Positions 24,446-36,865 of a stretch of DNA of 64,000 bases are shown in pieces. The stretch is from Pseudomonadota bacterium (GTDB lineage: Bacteria > Pseudomonadota > Gammaproteobacteria > Burkholderiales > Burkholderiaceae_C). The stretch's first letter is position 1; each line of letters begins with the position of its first letter. Where the stretch lies: contig JAKAZQ010000001.1 in the NCBI GenBank assembly GCA_021815805.1, positions 74,998 through 138,997 of the forward strand. Reading direction: 5' to 3'. A model generated the notes under the pieces. That model did not search any database. It had not been told where the DNA came from and saw nothing but the letters and a program-made list of their open reading frames with translations. A program made the position numbers and the translations under genes.

Positions 24446-24458
24446 GAGGTTGAACCTC
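24446..24458. promoter_or_regulatory. Small palindrome in the leader of the H1-like gene (GAGGTT-g-AACCTC)
   Basis: Perfect 6-bp arms, 28 nt before the ATG. Confidence 0.4.
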
Positions 24459-24485
24459 TAAAACACGTGAACTAGGAGAATCGAC

Positions 24486-24992
<507 letters not shown>

Positions 24993-25010
24993 TCCCGGAA
25001 ACCCACGAAG

Positions 25011-25034
25011 CCCGGGCCTCGGCCCGGGTTTTTT
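25011..25034 (+). terminator. Rho-independent terminator after the H1-like gene
   Basis: CCCGGGCC-TC-GGCCCGGG followed by TTTTTT. Confidence 0.85.
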
Positions 25035-25038
25035 GCGT

Positions 25039-25371
25039 ATGGCGTGCCCGAACCCGCCCCGCTGGCTGCAGCAACGCGCGGGCGGCGTCGTGCTGCTGCT
25101 GACGGTGCAGCCGGCGGCACGGCGCACCGAGCTCGCCGGTCTGCATGACGGGCTGCTGCGCGTGCGCCTGGCGGCGCCCGCACTCGAAGGCCGCGCCAAC
25201 GAGGCGCTGCGCGCCTGGCTGGCCGGGCAACTCGGTTGCGCGCGCAGCGCCGTGCAACTGCTGCGCGGCGAGACATCGCGGCGCAAGCAGGTGGCCGTGG
25301 AACTGCCCGTCGAGCAGGTGTGCGCGCGCATCGAACAGTTGCTGGCGCAGGCACAATCGCGCCCAGGCTAA
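25039..25371 (+). CDS. DUF167 (YggU) family protein
   Basis: [67 protein letters not shown]. Confidence 0.85.
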   Translation: MACPNPPRWLQQRAGGVVLLLTVQPAARRTELAGLHDGLLRVRLAAPALEGRANEALRAWLAGQLGCARSAVQLLRGETSRRKQVAVELPVEQVCARIEQLLAQAQSRPG

Positions 25372-25414
25372 CCCGGCCGGGTGTCGCGGCACCCGCCACA
25401 ACTCGAGCACCAGC

Positions 25415-25984
25415 ATGAGCATCAAGTCCGACCGCTGGATCCGGCGCATGGCGCAGGAACACGGCATGATCGAGCCCTTCGAACCGTCGCAGGTGCGCCA
25501 TGCGGCCGACGGGCATCGCATCGTCAGCTACGGCACCAGCAGCTATGGCTACGACATCCGCTGCGCAGGCGAATTCAAGGTGTTCACCAACGTGCACAGC
25601 ACGGTGGTGGATCCGAAGAACTTCGATCCGCGCAGCTTCGTCGACATCGAGTCGGAGGTGTGCATCATCCCCCCGAACAGTTTCGCGCTGGCGAGAACCG
25701 TCGAGTACTTCCGCATCCCGCGCAATGTGCTGACCATCTGCCTGGGCAAGAGCACGTATGCGCGCTGCGGGATCATCGTCAACGTCACGCCGTTCGAGCC
25801 CGAATGGGAAGGCTACGTGACGCTGGAATTCAGCAACACGACGCCGCTGCCGGCGAAGATCTACGCCGGCGAGGGTTGCGCGCAGGTACTGTTCTTCGAA
25901 AGCGACGAGGTCTGCGAGACGAGCTACCGCGATCGCGGCGGCAAATACCAGGGCCAGCGCGGAGTGACCCTGCCGAGGACTTGA
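25415..25984 (+). CDS. dcd: dCTP deaminase
   Basis: [28 protein letters not shown]...[18 protein letters not shown]. Confidence 0.97.
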   Translation: MSIKSDRWIRRMAQEHGMIEPFEPSQVRHAADGHRIVSYGTSSYGYDIRCAGEFKVFTNVHSTVVDPKNFDPRSFVDIESEVCIIPPNSFALARTVEYFRIPRNVLTICLGKSTYARCGIIVNVTPFEPEWEGYVTLEFSNTTPLPAKIYAGEGCAQVLFFESDEVCETSYRDRGGKYQGQRGVTLPRT

Positions 25985-25988
25985 ACTC

Positions 25989-26014
25989 GCATCCGCCGCG
26001 CAAGCGGCGGATGC
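25989..26014. terminator. Bidirectional hairpin between convergent dcd and argH
   Basis: GCATCCGCCG-CGCAAG-CGGCGGATGC perfect 10-bp stem; no strong T tract. Confidence 0.5.
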
Positions 26015-26015
26015 G

Positions 26016-27425
26016 TCACGCGGGGTCCTGTGCGCGCAACTCGGCGCGCAGGCGCTGCACCTGCGCGCGAACCTGCGCCGGCGCGGTGCCGCCGATCAGG
26101 TCGCGCGACGCCACCGAACCGGCCAGGCCGAGCACCTCGGTCACGTCGGCCTGCACCGCCGGATGCAGGCGCTGCAGCTCGTCCAGGCCGAGATCGCCCA
26201 GGCCGCGTCCGCTGCGCACGCACTCGCGCACCGCCAGCGCCACCGCCTCGTGCGCGTCGCGGAACGGCAGACCCTTTTTCACCAGGTAATCGGCCAGGTC
26301 GGTGGCCGTGGCGTACCCGCGCAGCGCGCTGCGCTGCATGGCCTCGGCGTCGACCTCGACTCCGGCCATCATGTCGGCGAACAGCGTCAGGGTGTCGAAC
26401 ACGGTGTCGGCCGCATCGAACAGCGGCTCCTTGTCTTCCTGGTTGTCCTTGTTGTAGGCCAGCGGCTGGCCCTTCATCAGCACCAGCAGTGCGCTGAGGT
26501 GCCCGATCACACGCGCCGACTTGCCGCGCGCCAGCTCGGGAACGTCGGGGTTCTTTTTCTGCGGCATGATGCTCGAGCCGGTGCAATAGCGGTCTGGCAG
26601 CCTGATGAAACCGAAGGACTGACTCATCCACAGCACGAGCTCTTCGCTCAGGCGCGACACATGCACCATGATCAACGCCGCGGCGGAGCAGAACTCGATG
26701 GCGAAGTCGCGGTCGCTGACCGCGTCCAGGGAATTGCGGCACACCTGCTCGAAGCCCAGTTCGCGTGCCACCATCTCGCGATCCAGCGCAAAGCTGGTGC
26801 CGGCCAGCGCCGCCGCGCCCAGCGGCAGGCGGTTGATTCGGCGGCGCGCATCGACCAGGCGCTCGGCATCGCGTCCGAACATCTCCACATAGGCCAGCAG
26901 GTGATGACCGAAGGTCACCGGCTGCGCCACCTGCAGATGCGTGAAACCCGGCATGATGGTCTCGGCATGGCGCTCGGCCAGGTCGACCAGGCTGCCGCGC
27001 AGGTCACGCAAGGCCGCCTGGATGCGATCCACGGCGTCGCGCAGCCACAGCCGGATGTCGGTGGCGACCTGGTCGTTGCGGCTGCGCCCGGTGTGCAGTC
27101 GCTTGCCGGCATCCCCGACGAGCTGGGTCAGGCGCGCCTCGATGTTCAGGTGCACGTCCTCGAGTTCGAGCTTCCAGTCGAAGCGCCCCTGCTCGATTTC
27201 CTGCTGGACCTGGGCCATGCCGCGCTCGATGTCCTGCAGATCCGACGCCGCGATGACCCCGCACGCCCGCAGCATGCGCGCATGCGCCAGCGAGCCCAGG
27301 ATGTCGAAACGGGCCAGTCTCTTGTCAAAACCGACCGAGGCCGTGTAGCGTTGCACCAGCGCGTCGACCGGCTCGGAAAATAGCGCCGACCAGGCCTGGC
27401 TCTTGCGGTCGAGGGATGAACTCAT
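26016..27425 (-). CDS. argH: Argininosuccinate lyase
   Basis: [26 protein letters not shown] signature. Confidence 0.97.
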   Translation of the reverse strand: MSSSLDRKSQAWSALFSEPVDALVQRYTASVGFDKRLARFDILGSLAHARMLRACGVIAASDLQDIERGMAQVQQEIEQGRFDWKLELEDVHLNIEARLTQLVGDAGKRLHTGRSRNDQVATDIRLWLRDAVDRIQAALRDLRGSLVDLAERHAETIMPGFTHLQVAQPVTFGHHLLAYVEMFGRDAERLVDARRRINRLPLGAAALAGTSFALDREMVARELGFEQVCRNSLDAVSDRDFAIEFCSAAALIMVHVSRLSEELVLWMSQSFGFIRLPDRYCTGSSIMPQKKNPDVPELARGKSARVIGHLSALLVLMKGQPLAYNKDNQEDKEPLFDAADTVFDTLTLFADMMAGVEVDAEAMQRSALRGYATATDLADYLVKKGLPFRDAHEAVALAVRECVRSGRGLGDLGLDELQRLHPAVQADVTEVLGLAGSVASRDLIGGTAPAQVRAQVQRLRAELRAQDPA

Positions 27426-27496
27426 GGAAACGGCATGAACGGAGAGCGGAACAGGGTGTGCGACCTCGCGGGCCGCGCCAGCAGGGGATTGTATTG

Positions 27497-28513
27497 ATGC
27501 CGCGCGTCGCGGATCGCCCGGCGCGGTTTGCCGCGCTGGATCTGTGCAGCCCCGGCGCCGTCCTGCGCGCACTCGCGCTGGGCAACCTCGCCGCCCTGCT
27601 GCTCGGCCTCGGCTCCGGCGAGCGGGCCAGCGACTGGCTGCCGTCGCTGCTGCACGACCTCGGCATCGCGCAGCCCGCGCTTGCGCTGTGGCTTTTGCTG
27701 CTGTGCGGCGCCTCGGGGCTGTGGCGCGACGGGCGGCTGCAGATGCTCGCCGCGGTGCTCGGCGGCGCGCTGGCGTTGTGGCTGGCGCAGACGAGCGTGG
27801 CGCTGCTGCTGCCCGGCGCCGCGATCGCCACCGCCGACTGGCGCAGCGCCGCGCTCGGCGCCGCGCTGGCGGGGCTGCTGCTGCAGCACCAGCGCCTGCG
27901 TGCGCAGGCCCTCGATCCGGCGCACATGCGGGCGCGCCTGGACGAACTGCAGGCGCGCATTCGCCCGCACTTTCTGTACAACGCGCTGAACGCGGCGAGC
28001 GCCCTGGTGCACGAGCAACCGGCGCGCGCCGAACAGGTTCTGGACGACCTCGCCTGCCTGTTCCGCGCCAGCGTCGGGCGCGCCGGGCATGTCAGCAATG
28101 TGCAGGACGAGGTGGATCTCGCGCGCCGCTACCTCGACATCGAGGAGGTGCGCTTCGGCCCCCGCATGCGGGTGCGCTGGGAGGTCGAGCCCGCGTGCCT
28201 GCAGTTGCCCATGCCGGCGCTGACGCTGCAGCCGTTGCTGGAGAACGCCGTGCGTCACGGCGTCGAGTCGAGTTCGCGGCCGTGCGGCATCGACGTGCGC
28301 ATCGGCAGGCACGGATCGCATCTGGACATCGAGGTCGGCAACGATTACCAGCCGCGCCCTCATGGCGCGAGCATCAGCGGCACCGGAGTGGCGCTGGCCA
28401 ACATCTCGCAGCGCCTGCGCCTGCTCTACGACCTGGAAGCCGAAATGCGCCACGGCCCGGAGGCAGGCGCCGACGTTCCGCGCTGGCGCGTGCGCGTGCG
28501 CCTGCCGCTATGA
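27497..28513 (+). CDS. algZ: LytS/AlgZ(FimS)-family sensor histidine kinase
   Basis: [43 protein letters not shown] (His_kinase domain), C-terminal HATPase; divergent from argH, followed by algR. Confidence 0.82.
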   Translation: MPRVADRPARFAALDLCSPGAVLRALALGNLAALLLGLGSGERASDWLPSLLHDLGIAQPALALWLLLLCGASGLWRDGRLQMLAAVLGGALALWLAQTSVALLLPGAAIATADWRSAALGAALAGLLLQHQRLRAQALDPAHMRARLDELQARIRPHFLYNALNAASALVHEQPARAEQVLDDLACLFRASVGRAGHVSNVQDEVDLARRYLDIEEVRFGPRMRVRWEVEPACLQLPMPALTLQPLLENAVRHGVESSSRPCGIDVRIGRHGSHLDIEVGNDYQPRPHGASISGTGVALANISQRLRLLYDLEAEMRHGPEAGADVPRWRVRVRLPL

Positions 28514-29262
28514 ACATCCTGCTGGTGGATGATGAAGCCCTGGCGCGGCGCCGCCTGCGGCGCCTGCTCGAGGCGCTCGAGGCGCCGCGGGTGCGTTGCA
28601 TCGACGAGGCCTGCGACGCCGACGCCGCGCGCGCATGCCTGCGGCGCCAGAGCTACGACGTGGTGCTGCTGGACATCGAGATGCCCGGCGACAGCGGGCT
28701 GCAACTGGCGGCAGGGCTGCCGGCCGGTGCCGCCGTGGTGTTCGTGACCGCGCACGAGGAGCACGCGCTGCAGGCGTTCGAGCACGGCGCCTACGACTAC
28801 CTGACCAAGCCCGTGCGCGCCGAGCGCCTGCAACAGGCGCTGTCGCGGGTGCAGCAGCGGCGCGGCGCGGCCGGCGCGGCGCAGGCCGGAGCCGGCGCGC
28901 CGACGCTGCCGATCGCCGAACGCGGCGTGCTGCTGCGCGTGGCGCTGTCCGACGTGCTGTATTTCCGCGCGCAGGACAAGTACACCGTGGTGCGTACCGC
29001 ATTGCGCAGTCATCTCAGCGATCTCGCGCTGGGCGAACTCGAACAGCGCTTCGGCGAGGCCTTCGTGCGCGCTCATCGCAGCGTGCTGGTGGCGCGCCAT
29101 GCCATCGTCGGACTGGAGCGCGCGACGCCTGCCGCCGACGCTGCCGAGCAGGAAAGCGCCGAGGGCAGCGGCTGGCAGCTGCGCCTGCGCGGCGTCGCCG
29201 AGCGGCTGCCGGTGAGCCGGCGCCAGCTGCCGCTGCTGCGCGCGCTGCTGCGCGGCGCTTGA
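28510..29262 (+). CDS. algR: LytTR response regulator AlgR-like
   Basis: [21 protein letters not shown]..., LytTR domain VLYFRAQDKYTVVRTA...FVRAHRSVLVA. Confidence 0.88.
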   Translation: MNILLVDDEALARRRLRRLLEALEAPRVRCIDEACDADAARACLRRQSYDVVLLDIEMPGDSGLQLAAGLPAGAAVVFVTAHEEHALQAFEHGAYDYLTKPVRAERLQQALSRVQQRRGAAGAAQAGAGAPTLPIAERGVLLRVALSDVLYFRAQDKYTVVRTALRSHLSDLALGELEQRFGEAFVRAHRSVLVARHAIVGLERATPAADAAEQESAEGSGWQLRLRGVAERLPVSRRQLPLLRALLRGA

Positions 29263-29288
29263 GCCGGCGCCGCGACGCCGGCGACGGC

Positions 29289-30119
29289 TCAGCGGTGCAG
29301 CAGCAACGCCAGCGCGCCGAACGCCAGGCAGTACACGCCGAACGGGCGCAGCGCACGGATTTCGTGGCCGCGGAACCAGCGCATCAGGAACCAGGTCGAC
29401 AGCCAGGCGCAGATGCCCGACAGCAGCCCCGCCGCGAGCACCGCGCCCAGCATGCCATGCGGCAGTTGCGCATGCAGCAGCTTGGGCACCTCGAGCAACC
29501 CGGCGGCGGCGATGATCGGCGTGGCCAGCAGGAACGACAGGCGCGCCGCGGCCTCGTAGTCGAGGCCCACGCCCAGCCCGGCGACCAGGGTCGCGCCGGA
29601 GCGCGAAAAGCCCGGGATCAGCGCCAGCGCCTGGGCCGCCCCGACGAACAGCGCGCGGACGTAGCCGAGGCGCCCGAGATCGGTTGCGGCACGGCGGTTC
29701 TTCAGGCGATCGCCGGCGATCAGCAGCACGCCGTTGATCATCAGCGCGACGGCGGCGAACGCGAAGCCGCCGAACAGGTCGCGGATCCGGTGCGCCAGCA
29801 ACAGGCCGAGCAAGCCGGCGGGCACGCTGCCCACCACGAGCAGCCACAGCGTGCGCGCCTGCTCGTTGCCGGCGCCGCCGCGCGCGCGCAGCCAGCCACC
29901 GATCAATTCGATCCAGTCGCGGCGAAAATACAACAGCAAGGCCGCCGCGGTGCCGAGATGCAGCACCACCACGAAGGGCAGGAACCAATCGGCCTCGCGG
30001 TCCAGCGGCCAGTGCGCGAGCGCCGGCACCAGGATGCTGTGGCCGAGGCTGGAAATCGGGAACAACTCGGTCACACCCTGCAGGGCCGCCATGGCCAGCA
30101 GGTAGAAGGTCGAATGCAT
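29289..30119 (-). CDS. uppP: Undecaprenyl-diphosphatase
   Basis: AALQGVTELFPISSLGHSIL, PGFSRSGATLVAGL. Confidence 0.95.
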   Translation of the reverse strand: MHSTFYLLAMAALQGVTELFPISSLGHSILVPALAHWPLDREADWFLPFVVVLHLGTAAALLLYFRRDWIELIGGWLRARGGAGNEQARTLWLLVVGSVPAGLLGLLLAHRIRDLFGGFAFAAVALMINGVLLIAGDRLKNRRAATDLGRLGYVRALFVGAAQALALIPGFSRSGATLVAGLGVGLDYEAAARLSFLLATPIIAAAGLLEVPKLLHAQLPHGMLGAVLAAGLLSGICAWLSTWFLMRWFRGHEIRALRPFGVYCLAFGALALLLHR

Positions 30120-30465
30120 GCGGACTCCGAGGACGGTGATGAGGGGGATTGCGGCGGCTGCGCGACACGCCCGCCGTGGCGCGGACGCGGCATGCCGCAG
30201 CGCGCATTCTTGCAGCTTTGGCGCAGCCGGCGACGCGCCGCGGCGCCGGCACCCGGTGCGCATGATTGCGCCACGCACTCGCTGCGCGCCGTCAACGTGC
30301 GATGCGATGCGAGGTAACCGGGAGCATCCGCGAGTTCCGACGCCTCGGGCGGCTCCCTATAATCGTCATCCTTTGGTTCCCCTGTGGGGCGTTTCGGGCC
30401 TGTGCGCTGGCTCGTGGTCGGCTCCGGGACCCGTTCCGTCCATCCATAACCGAGACTAGCCCGCG

Positions 30466-30789
30466 ATGAAAAAGCTGATCTTTGCCGTCACGCTGCTGCT
30501 CGCCGCCGGTGCCCAGGCCCAGACCATCAAGGGCAACGCCGCCGCCGGAGAGCATGACGTGTTCATGTGTGAGGGTTGTCACAACTCCACCGGCTACCGC
30601 ATTGCGTTCCCCGAGGTCTACGAGGTGCCGATGCTCAACGGCCAGTCGGCCGGGTACATCGAGCAGGCCCTGAAGGAGTACCGCAGCGGGGCACGACGCA
30701 ACCAGACCATGCGCGCCATCGCGAGTTCCCTGACCGACCAGGAAATCGCCGACATCGCGGCCTACTACTCGACGCCGAAGGCCCAGTGA
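30466..30789 (+). CDS. Class I cytochrome c (single heme, CEGCH)
   Basis: Signal peptide; MCEGCHNSTGYRIAFPEVYEVPMLNGQSAGYIEQALKEYRSG. Confidence 0.85.
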   Translation: MKKLIFAVTLLLAAGAQAQTIKGNAAAGEHDVFMCEGCHNSTGYRIAFPEVYEVPMLNGQSAGYIEQALKEYRSGARRNQTMRAIASSLTDQEIADIAAYYSTPKAQ

Positions 30790-30800
30790 GGATCCATCCC

Positions 30801-31184
30801 ATGAACCACAAGCTCGCTCGACTGTCCCTGCTCGGCGTGGCAGCCGCCCTTGCCGGCCTGAGCGCCGCGCATGCCGCCGATGTGCAAAAAGGAGCCGAAC
30901 TGGTCAAGGAGGGCGGGTGCATCGCCTGCCACGGCGCCGGACTGGACAAGCCGCTGGCGCCGACCTACCCGATCATCGCCGGCCAGCCCGAGTCCTACCT
31001 GTTCCACGCGCTGCAGCAGTACCAGGCCAAGCACCAGACCCCGCTGTACGGTCGCGACAACGCGATCATGGCCGGCATGGTGGCGCGCTTCAACACCCAG
31101 GATCTGCACGACATCGCGGCCTACGTGGCCAGCCTGAAGACCCCGCTGTACGAGCCGGACATGGCGCGCGATCCGCGCCCCTGA
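30801..31184 (+). CDS. Class I cytochrome c (single heme, CIACH), c4-domain-like
   Basis: Signal peptide; GGCIACHGAGLDKPLAPTYPIIAGQPESYLFHALQQYQ. Confidence 0.85.
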   Translation: MNHKLARLSLLGVAAALAGLSAAHAADVQKGAELVKEGGCIACHGAGLDKPLAPTYPIIAGQPESYLFHALQQYQAKHQTPLYGRDNAIMAGMVARFNTQDLHDIAAYVASLKTPLYEPDMARDPRP

Positions 31185-31218
31185 GGCGGCGCGCCGCCCG
31201 CCCGCGCGCTTGCGCCAG

Positions 31219-31240
31219 GCCGCCCACGGGGCGGCTTTTT
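31219..31240 (+). terminator. Rho-independent terminator after the cytochrome pair
   Basis: GCCGCCC-ACG-GGGCGGC-TTTTT. Confidence 0.75.
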
Positions 31241-31334
31241 CATGGCGCGTCGCCGGGTTGCCGCCGGCGACGCGCGCCGCCGATAATCGGGCGCAGGCGC
31301 AGCCCGCGCGCCCACCCGTTCTGGAGGAGATGGC

Positions 31335-31520
31335 ATGCCGTCCATCCATGTCGAGATGTTCGAGGGCCGCAGCCCGGAATTGAAAAAACAGCTGGTGGAA
31401 GCGATCACGCAGGCCGTCGTGAACACGCTGCAGTGCGCCCCCGACGCGGTCGACATCATCCTGCACGAGGTCGCGCGCACGCACTGGGCCACCGGCGGAA
31501 AGCTCTGGAGCGAGCGGTGA
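31335..31520 (+). CDS. 4-oxalocrotonate tautomerase family protein
   Basis: MPSIHVEMFEGRSPELKKQLVEAITQAVVNTLQ; Pro after the initiator Met. Confidence 0.88.
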   Translation: MPSIHVEMFEGRSPELKKQLVEAITQAVVNTLQCAPDAVDIILHEVARTHWATGGKLWSER

Positions 31521-32026
31521 GCCTGCGCACGACGGTCGCCGCGCTGGCGCTGGCGACCGGGCTGGCGTGGTGCATGGCGAGCACGGCGCAGGCCGCGCAG
31601 CCGCCCGCCGTCAACGTGCGTCGCCTCAGCCTGGACACGGCGCTGAAGGCGGCGCGCGCGGCGCTCGACGACTGTCGCGCCAGGGGCCTGCAGGTCGGGG
31701 TCAGCGTGGTCACGCGCGACGGCCAGCCGCAGGTGATGCTGCGCGACGTGCTGGCGCCCCCGCTCAGCTTGCGCGTGAGCCGGCGCAAGGCCTACACCGC
31801 GGCGTCCTTCGACCTGCCGACCTCACGCCTGCGCACGCAGGGCGCGAGCGGCCTGGCGCATGTCCCCGGGTTGCTGTTCGATGCCGGGGCGGTGCCGATC
31901 CAGGCCGCCGGCAGCCTGCTCGGCGCCATCGGCGTCAGCGGCGCGCCGTCCGGCCTGATCGACGAGGCCTGCGCGCGCGCCGGAGCGCAGGCCGTGCAGG
32001 ACGACCTGGAGATGGCGCAACCCTGA
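31517..32026 (+). CDS. GlcG/HbpS-like heme-binding family protein, exported
   Basis: Signal peptide; ALKAARAALDDCRARGLQVGVSVVTRDGQPQVMLRD...AYTAASF...GAIGVSGA; GTG start overlaps the upstream TGA. Confidence 0.75.
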   Translation: MSLRTTVAALALATGLAWCMASTAQAAQPPAVNVRRLSLDTALKAARAALDDCRARGLQVGVSVVTRDGQPQVMLRDVLAPPLSLRVSRRKAYTAASFDLPTSRLRTQGASGLAHVPGLLFDAGAVPIQAAGSLLGAIGVSGAPSGLIDEACARAGAQAVQDDLEMAQP

Positions 32027-32191
32027 GCCGCAACGCGGCGTCGGGGTGTCGCGCAATGCGTTCGTGCACCGCTGCAGCGGGAGTTTTGCCGATCCTGATA
32101 CATAATGTGGGCAGTCGGCCCGCCCGGGAGGCGTCCGCATTTACAACGCAGCCGTCAACCCGCATCATTCGAAGGTCGCCTGCCACGCCCC

Positions 32192-33937
<1,746 letters not shown>

Positions 33938-33964
33938 TGCGATGAATCGCGGGAGGGCCCATCG

Positions 33965-35185
33965 ATGACCACGGCCACGGTGCGCAGCGCCAAGGAATTC
34001 CTGTACGTCTGGGAAGGCAAGGACCGACAGGGACGCCTGCAGCGGGGCGAGATGCGCGCGGGCAGCGAGAACATCGTCAACGCCTCGCTGCGTCGCCAGG
34101 GGATCCTGGTCACCAAGCTGCGCAAGCGCAAGGTCGGCGGCAAGCGCTCGATCAAGTCCAAGGACCTGACGACCTTCACGCGCCAGATGGCCACGATGCT
34201 TCGCGCCGGGGTGCCGCTGCTGCAGTCCTTCGACATCGTGGCGCGCAGCCACCCGAACCCGTCGATGGCACGCCTGGTCACCGACATCCGCGGCGACGTG
34301 GAGACCGGCACGAGCCTGTCGGCGGCCTTTCGCAGGTATCCGAAGTATTTCGACCACCTTTACTGCAACCTGGTCGAAGCCGGCGAGGAGGCCGGGATGC
34401 TCGAGCTCATCCTGGACCGCCTGGCCACCTACCAGGAAAAGACCCTCGCCATCAAGGGCAAGATCAAGTCGGCGCTGACGTACCCGATCGCGGTGATGAT
34501 CGTCGCGATGATCGTCGTCACCATCATCATGCTGTTCGTGGTGCCGACCTTCAAGGGCGTGTTCGCGCAATTCGGCGCCCAGCTGCCCGGACCCACGCTG
34601 GTGGTGATCGCGCTGTCGGACTTTTTCGTGCACTACTGGTACGTGATGCTGGGCGTGCTGGTGATCGGCGGCTACTTCGCGTTCCAGTCCTGGAAGCGCT
34701 CGCCGCGCGTGCAGGAACTGGTGGACCGGGCGCTGCTGCGCCTGCCGGTGTTCGGACAGCTGGTGCTCAAGGGAGCGCTGGCTCGCTGGACGCGCACGCT
34801 GTCGACCATGTTCGGCGCCGGCGTGCCGCTGGTCGAGGCGCTGGACTCGGTGGCCGGCTCGTCCGGCAACATCGTGTATCAACGCGCCACCGAGAAGATC
34901 CAGCAGGAGGTCGCCACCGGCACCAGCCTGACGCTGTCGATGCAGAGCAGCCGGGTGTTCCCGCCGCTGGTGCTGCAGATGGCCTCGATCGGCGAGGAAT
35001 CGGGTTCGCTCGACTCGATGCTGGGCAAGGTCGCCGACATCTACGAGGCCGAGGTGGACGAGCTGGTCAAGGCGCTTTCGAGCCTGCTCGAGCCGATCAT
35101 CATCGTCATCCTGGGTATCCTGATCGGCGGCCTCGTCGTGGCCATGTACCTGCCCATCTTCAACCTCGGCAAGGTGGTGGGCTGA
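33965..35185 (+). CDS. pilC: Type IV pilus inner membrane protein PilC
   Basis: T2SF domains, TFTRQMATMLRAGVPLLQSFDIV. Confidence 0.95.
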   Translation: MTTATVRSAKEFLYVWEGKDRQGRLQRGEMRAGSENIVNASLRRQGILVTKLRKRKVGGKRSIKSKDLTTFTRQMATMLRAGVPLLQSFDIVARSHPNPSMARLVTDIRGDVETGTSLSAAFRRYPKYFDHLYCNLVEAGEEAGMLELILDRLATYQEKTLAIKGKIKSALTYPIAVMIVAMIVVTIIMLFVVPTFKGVFAQFGAQLPGPTLVVIALSDFFVHYWYVMLGVLVIGGYFAFQSWKRSPRVQELVDRALLRLPVFGQLVLKGALARWTRTLSTMFGAGVPLVEALDSVAGSSGNIVYQRATEKIQQEVATGTSLTLSMQSSRVFPPLVLQMASIGEESGSLDSMLGKVADIYEAEVDELVKALSSLLEPIIIVILGILIGGLVVAMYLPIFNLGKVVG

Positions 35186-35187
35186 GC

Positions 35188-36048
35188 ATGCCGGCAGTTG
35201 CGCTGCCGGTCGGCGGCATGGCAGTGGCCGTGGCCGCCCTGTTCGGCCTGCTCGTGGGCTCGTTTCTCAACGTGCTGATCCTGCGCCTGCCCGTGATGAT
35301 GGAGCGCGGCTGGCGCAGCGACGCGCTGGCCACGCTGGATCTGGCCGAAGAACCCGCCGAGCCCTTCAACCTGGTGCGCCCGCGTTCGCGTTGCGGGGCC
35401 TGCGGACACGGCATCAGCTGGTGGGAGAACATTCCCGTGCTGAGCTGGCTGCTGCTGCGCGCGCGCTGCTCGGCATGCGGCACGCGCATCTCGGTACGCT
35501 ACCCGCTGGTGGAGATCGCCAGCGCCGGGCTCGCCGCGCTGCTCGTGGCGCAGCACGGACTCACGGCCTGGAGCCTGGGGCTGGTGCTGCTGGCGTGGGG
35601 ACTGCTGGCACTGGCGCTCATCGACCTCGACACCACGCTGCTGCCCGATGGCATCACGCTGCCCCTGCTCTGGCTGGGCCTTCTGCTGCACGCCTGGCTG
35701 CACCCGGACTTCCTGCCCCAGGCCGTGCTCGGGGCGGCCGTCGGCTACGGCAGCCTGTGGTGCGTGTACCAGGCCTTTCGCCTGCTCACCGGCAAGGAAG
35801 GCATGGGATTCGGCGACTTCAAGCTGTTCGCCATGCTCGGCGCATGGTTCGGCGCCATGGCGCTGCTGCCGATCATCCTGATGTCGGCGATCTGCGGTGC
35901 GGTGCTCGGCATCGTGTTGCAGCGCAGCGGCGTGCTGCAGCGCGGCCGCCCCATTCCGTTCGGCCCATTCCTCGCCACGGCAGGGCTGCTGTGCCTGTTC
36001 CTCGGGCCGCAGCGTCTCATCGGCTGGGTGCTCGGCGGCGGTGGCTGA
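35188..36048 (+). CDS. pilD: Prepilin peptidase
   Basis: GSFLNVLILRLP, CGAC...CSACGT, FGDFKLFAMLGAWFG. Confidence 0.95.
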   Translation: MPAVALPVGGMAVAVAALFGLLVGSFLNVLILRLPVMMERGWRSDALATLDLAEEPAEPFNLVRPRSRCGACGHGISWWENIPVLSWLLLRARCSACGTRISVRYPLVEIASAGLAALLVAQHGLTAWSLGLVLLAWGLLALALIDLDTTLLPDGITLPLLWLGLLLHAWLHPDFLPQAVLGAAVGYGSLWCVYQAFRLLTGKEGMGFGDFKLFAMLGAWFGAMALLPIILMSAICGAVLGIVLQRSGVLQRGRPIPFGPFLATAGLLCLFLGPQRLIGWVLGGGG

Positions 36049-36676
36049 GGCGCCCGCCGCGGCACGACGGCGCCTTTGCATCGGCGTCACCGGCGGCATC
36101 GGCTCGGGCAAGTCGGCACTCGCGTCCATGCTGGAGCAATGGGGCGCGGCGGTGATCGACGCCGATGTCGTGGCGCATGAGCTGACGGCTCCGGGAGGCG
36201 CGGCCATCGACGCGCTGCGCGCGGCCTTCGGCGACGCCATGATCGACGCCCGGGGCGCCCTCGATCGCGCGCGCATGCGCGACGCGGTTTTCGCCGACCC
36301 CGCGCAGCGCGCGCGCCTCGAGGCTGTGCTGCATCCGCTGATCGGGCAACGCCTGCGCCAGCTCGCCGCCGAGCGGCCCGGCGTCTACGTCGTGCTGGTG
36401 GTGCCGCTGCTGGTCGAGTCGCTGGCACGCTGGCGCGGACTCGTGGATCGCATCGTCGTGGTCGACTGCGCCCCGGAACAGCAGGAGCAGCGCGTCATGC
36501 AGCGCTCGGGGCTGTCCCGCGAGCAGGTACGGGACATCATGCGGGCACAGGCCACGCGTGCGCAACGCCTGGCCGCCGCCGACGAGGTGATCGACAACTC
36601 CGCGGAACTGCAGAACCTGCGCGAACAGGCGCTGCGCCTGCATCGCCGAGCCGTGCAGGCGTCGCACGGAATTTGA
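36041..36676 (+). CDS. coaE: Dephospho-CoA kinase
   Basis: LCIGVTGGIGSGKSALASMLEQWGAAVIDADVVAHEL; GTG start overlapping pilD. Confidence 0.93.
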   Translation: MAEAPAAARRRLCIGVTGGIGSGKSALASMLEQWGAAVIDADVVAHELTAPGGAAIDALRAAFGDAMIDARGALDRARMRDAVFADPAQRARLEAVLHPLIGQRLRQLAAERPGVYVVLVVPLLVESLARWRGLVDRIVVVDCAPEQQEQRVMQRSGLSREQVRDIMRAQATRAQRLAAADEVIDNSAELQNLREQALRLHRRAVQASHGI

Positions 36677-36865
36677 AATCCGCTCGAACATGCATGACAA
36701 TGCGCGGCAGGCTGCGAGTTCCCTCGTGCATGTGCGGTTGCGACGCTGCATGCGCCCATGCCCGTCCAGGGTGCGAAGCTCGCGATATCTGGCACTATGC
36801 TTCGCGTGTCAGCCGCGGCGCCACCCCGCCGCGGCTTCTGCCGCGCCACAACCCGCCTCCGGCCC

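Noticed and set aside
24111-24447. Small ORFs in the nrdB-H1 intergenic region
   Set aside because: Arg/Pro/Ser-rich random-looking translations without RBS or homology cues; the region is better explained as leader/regulatory.
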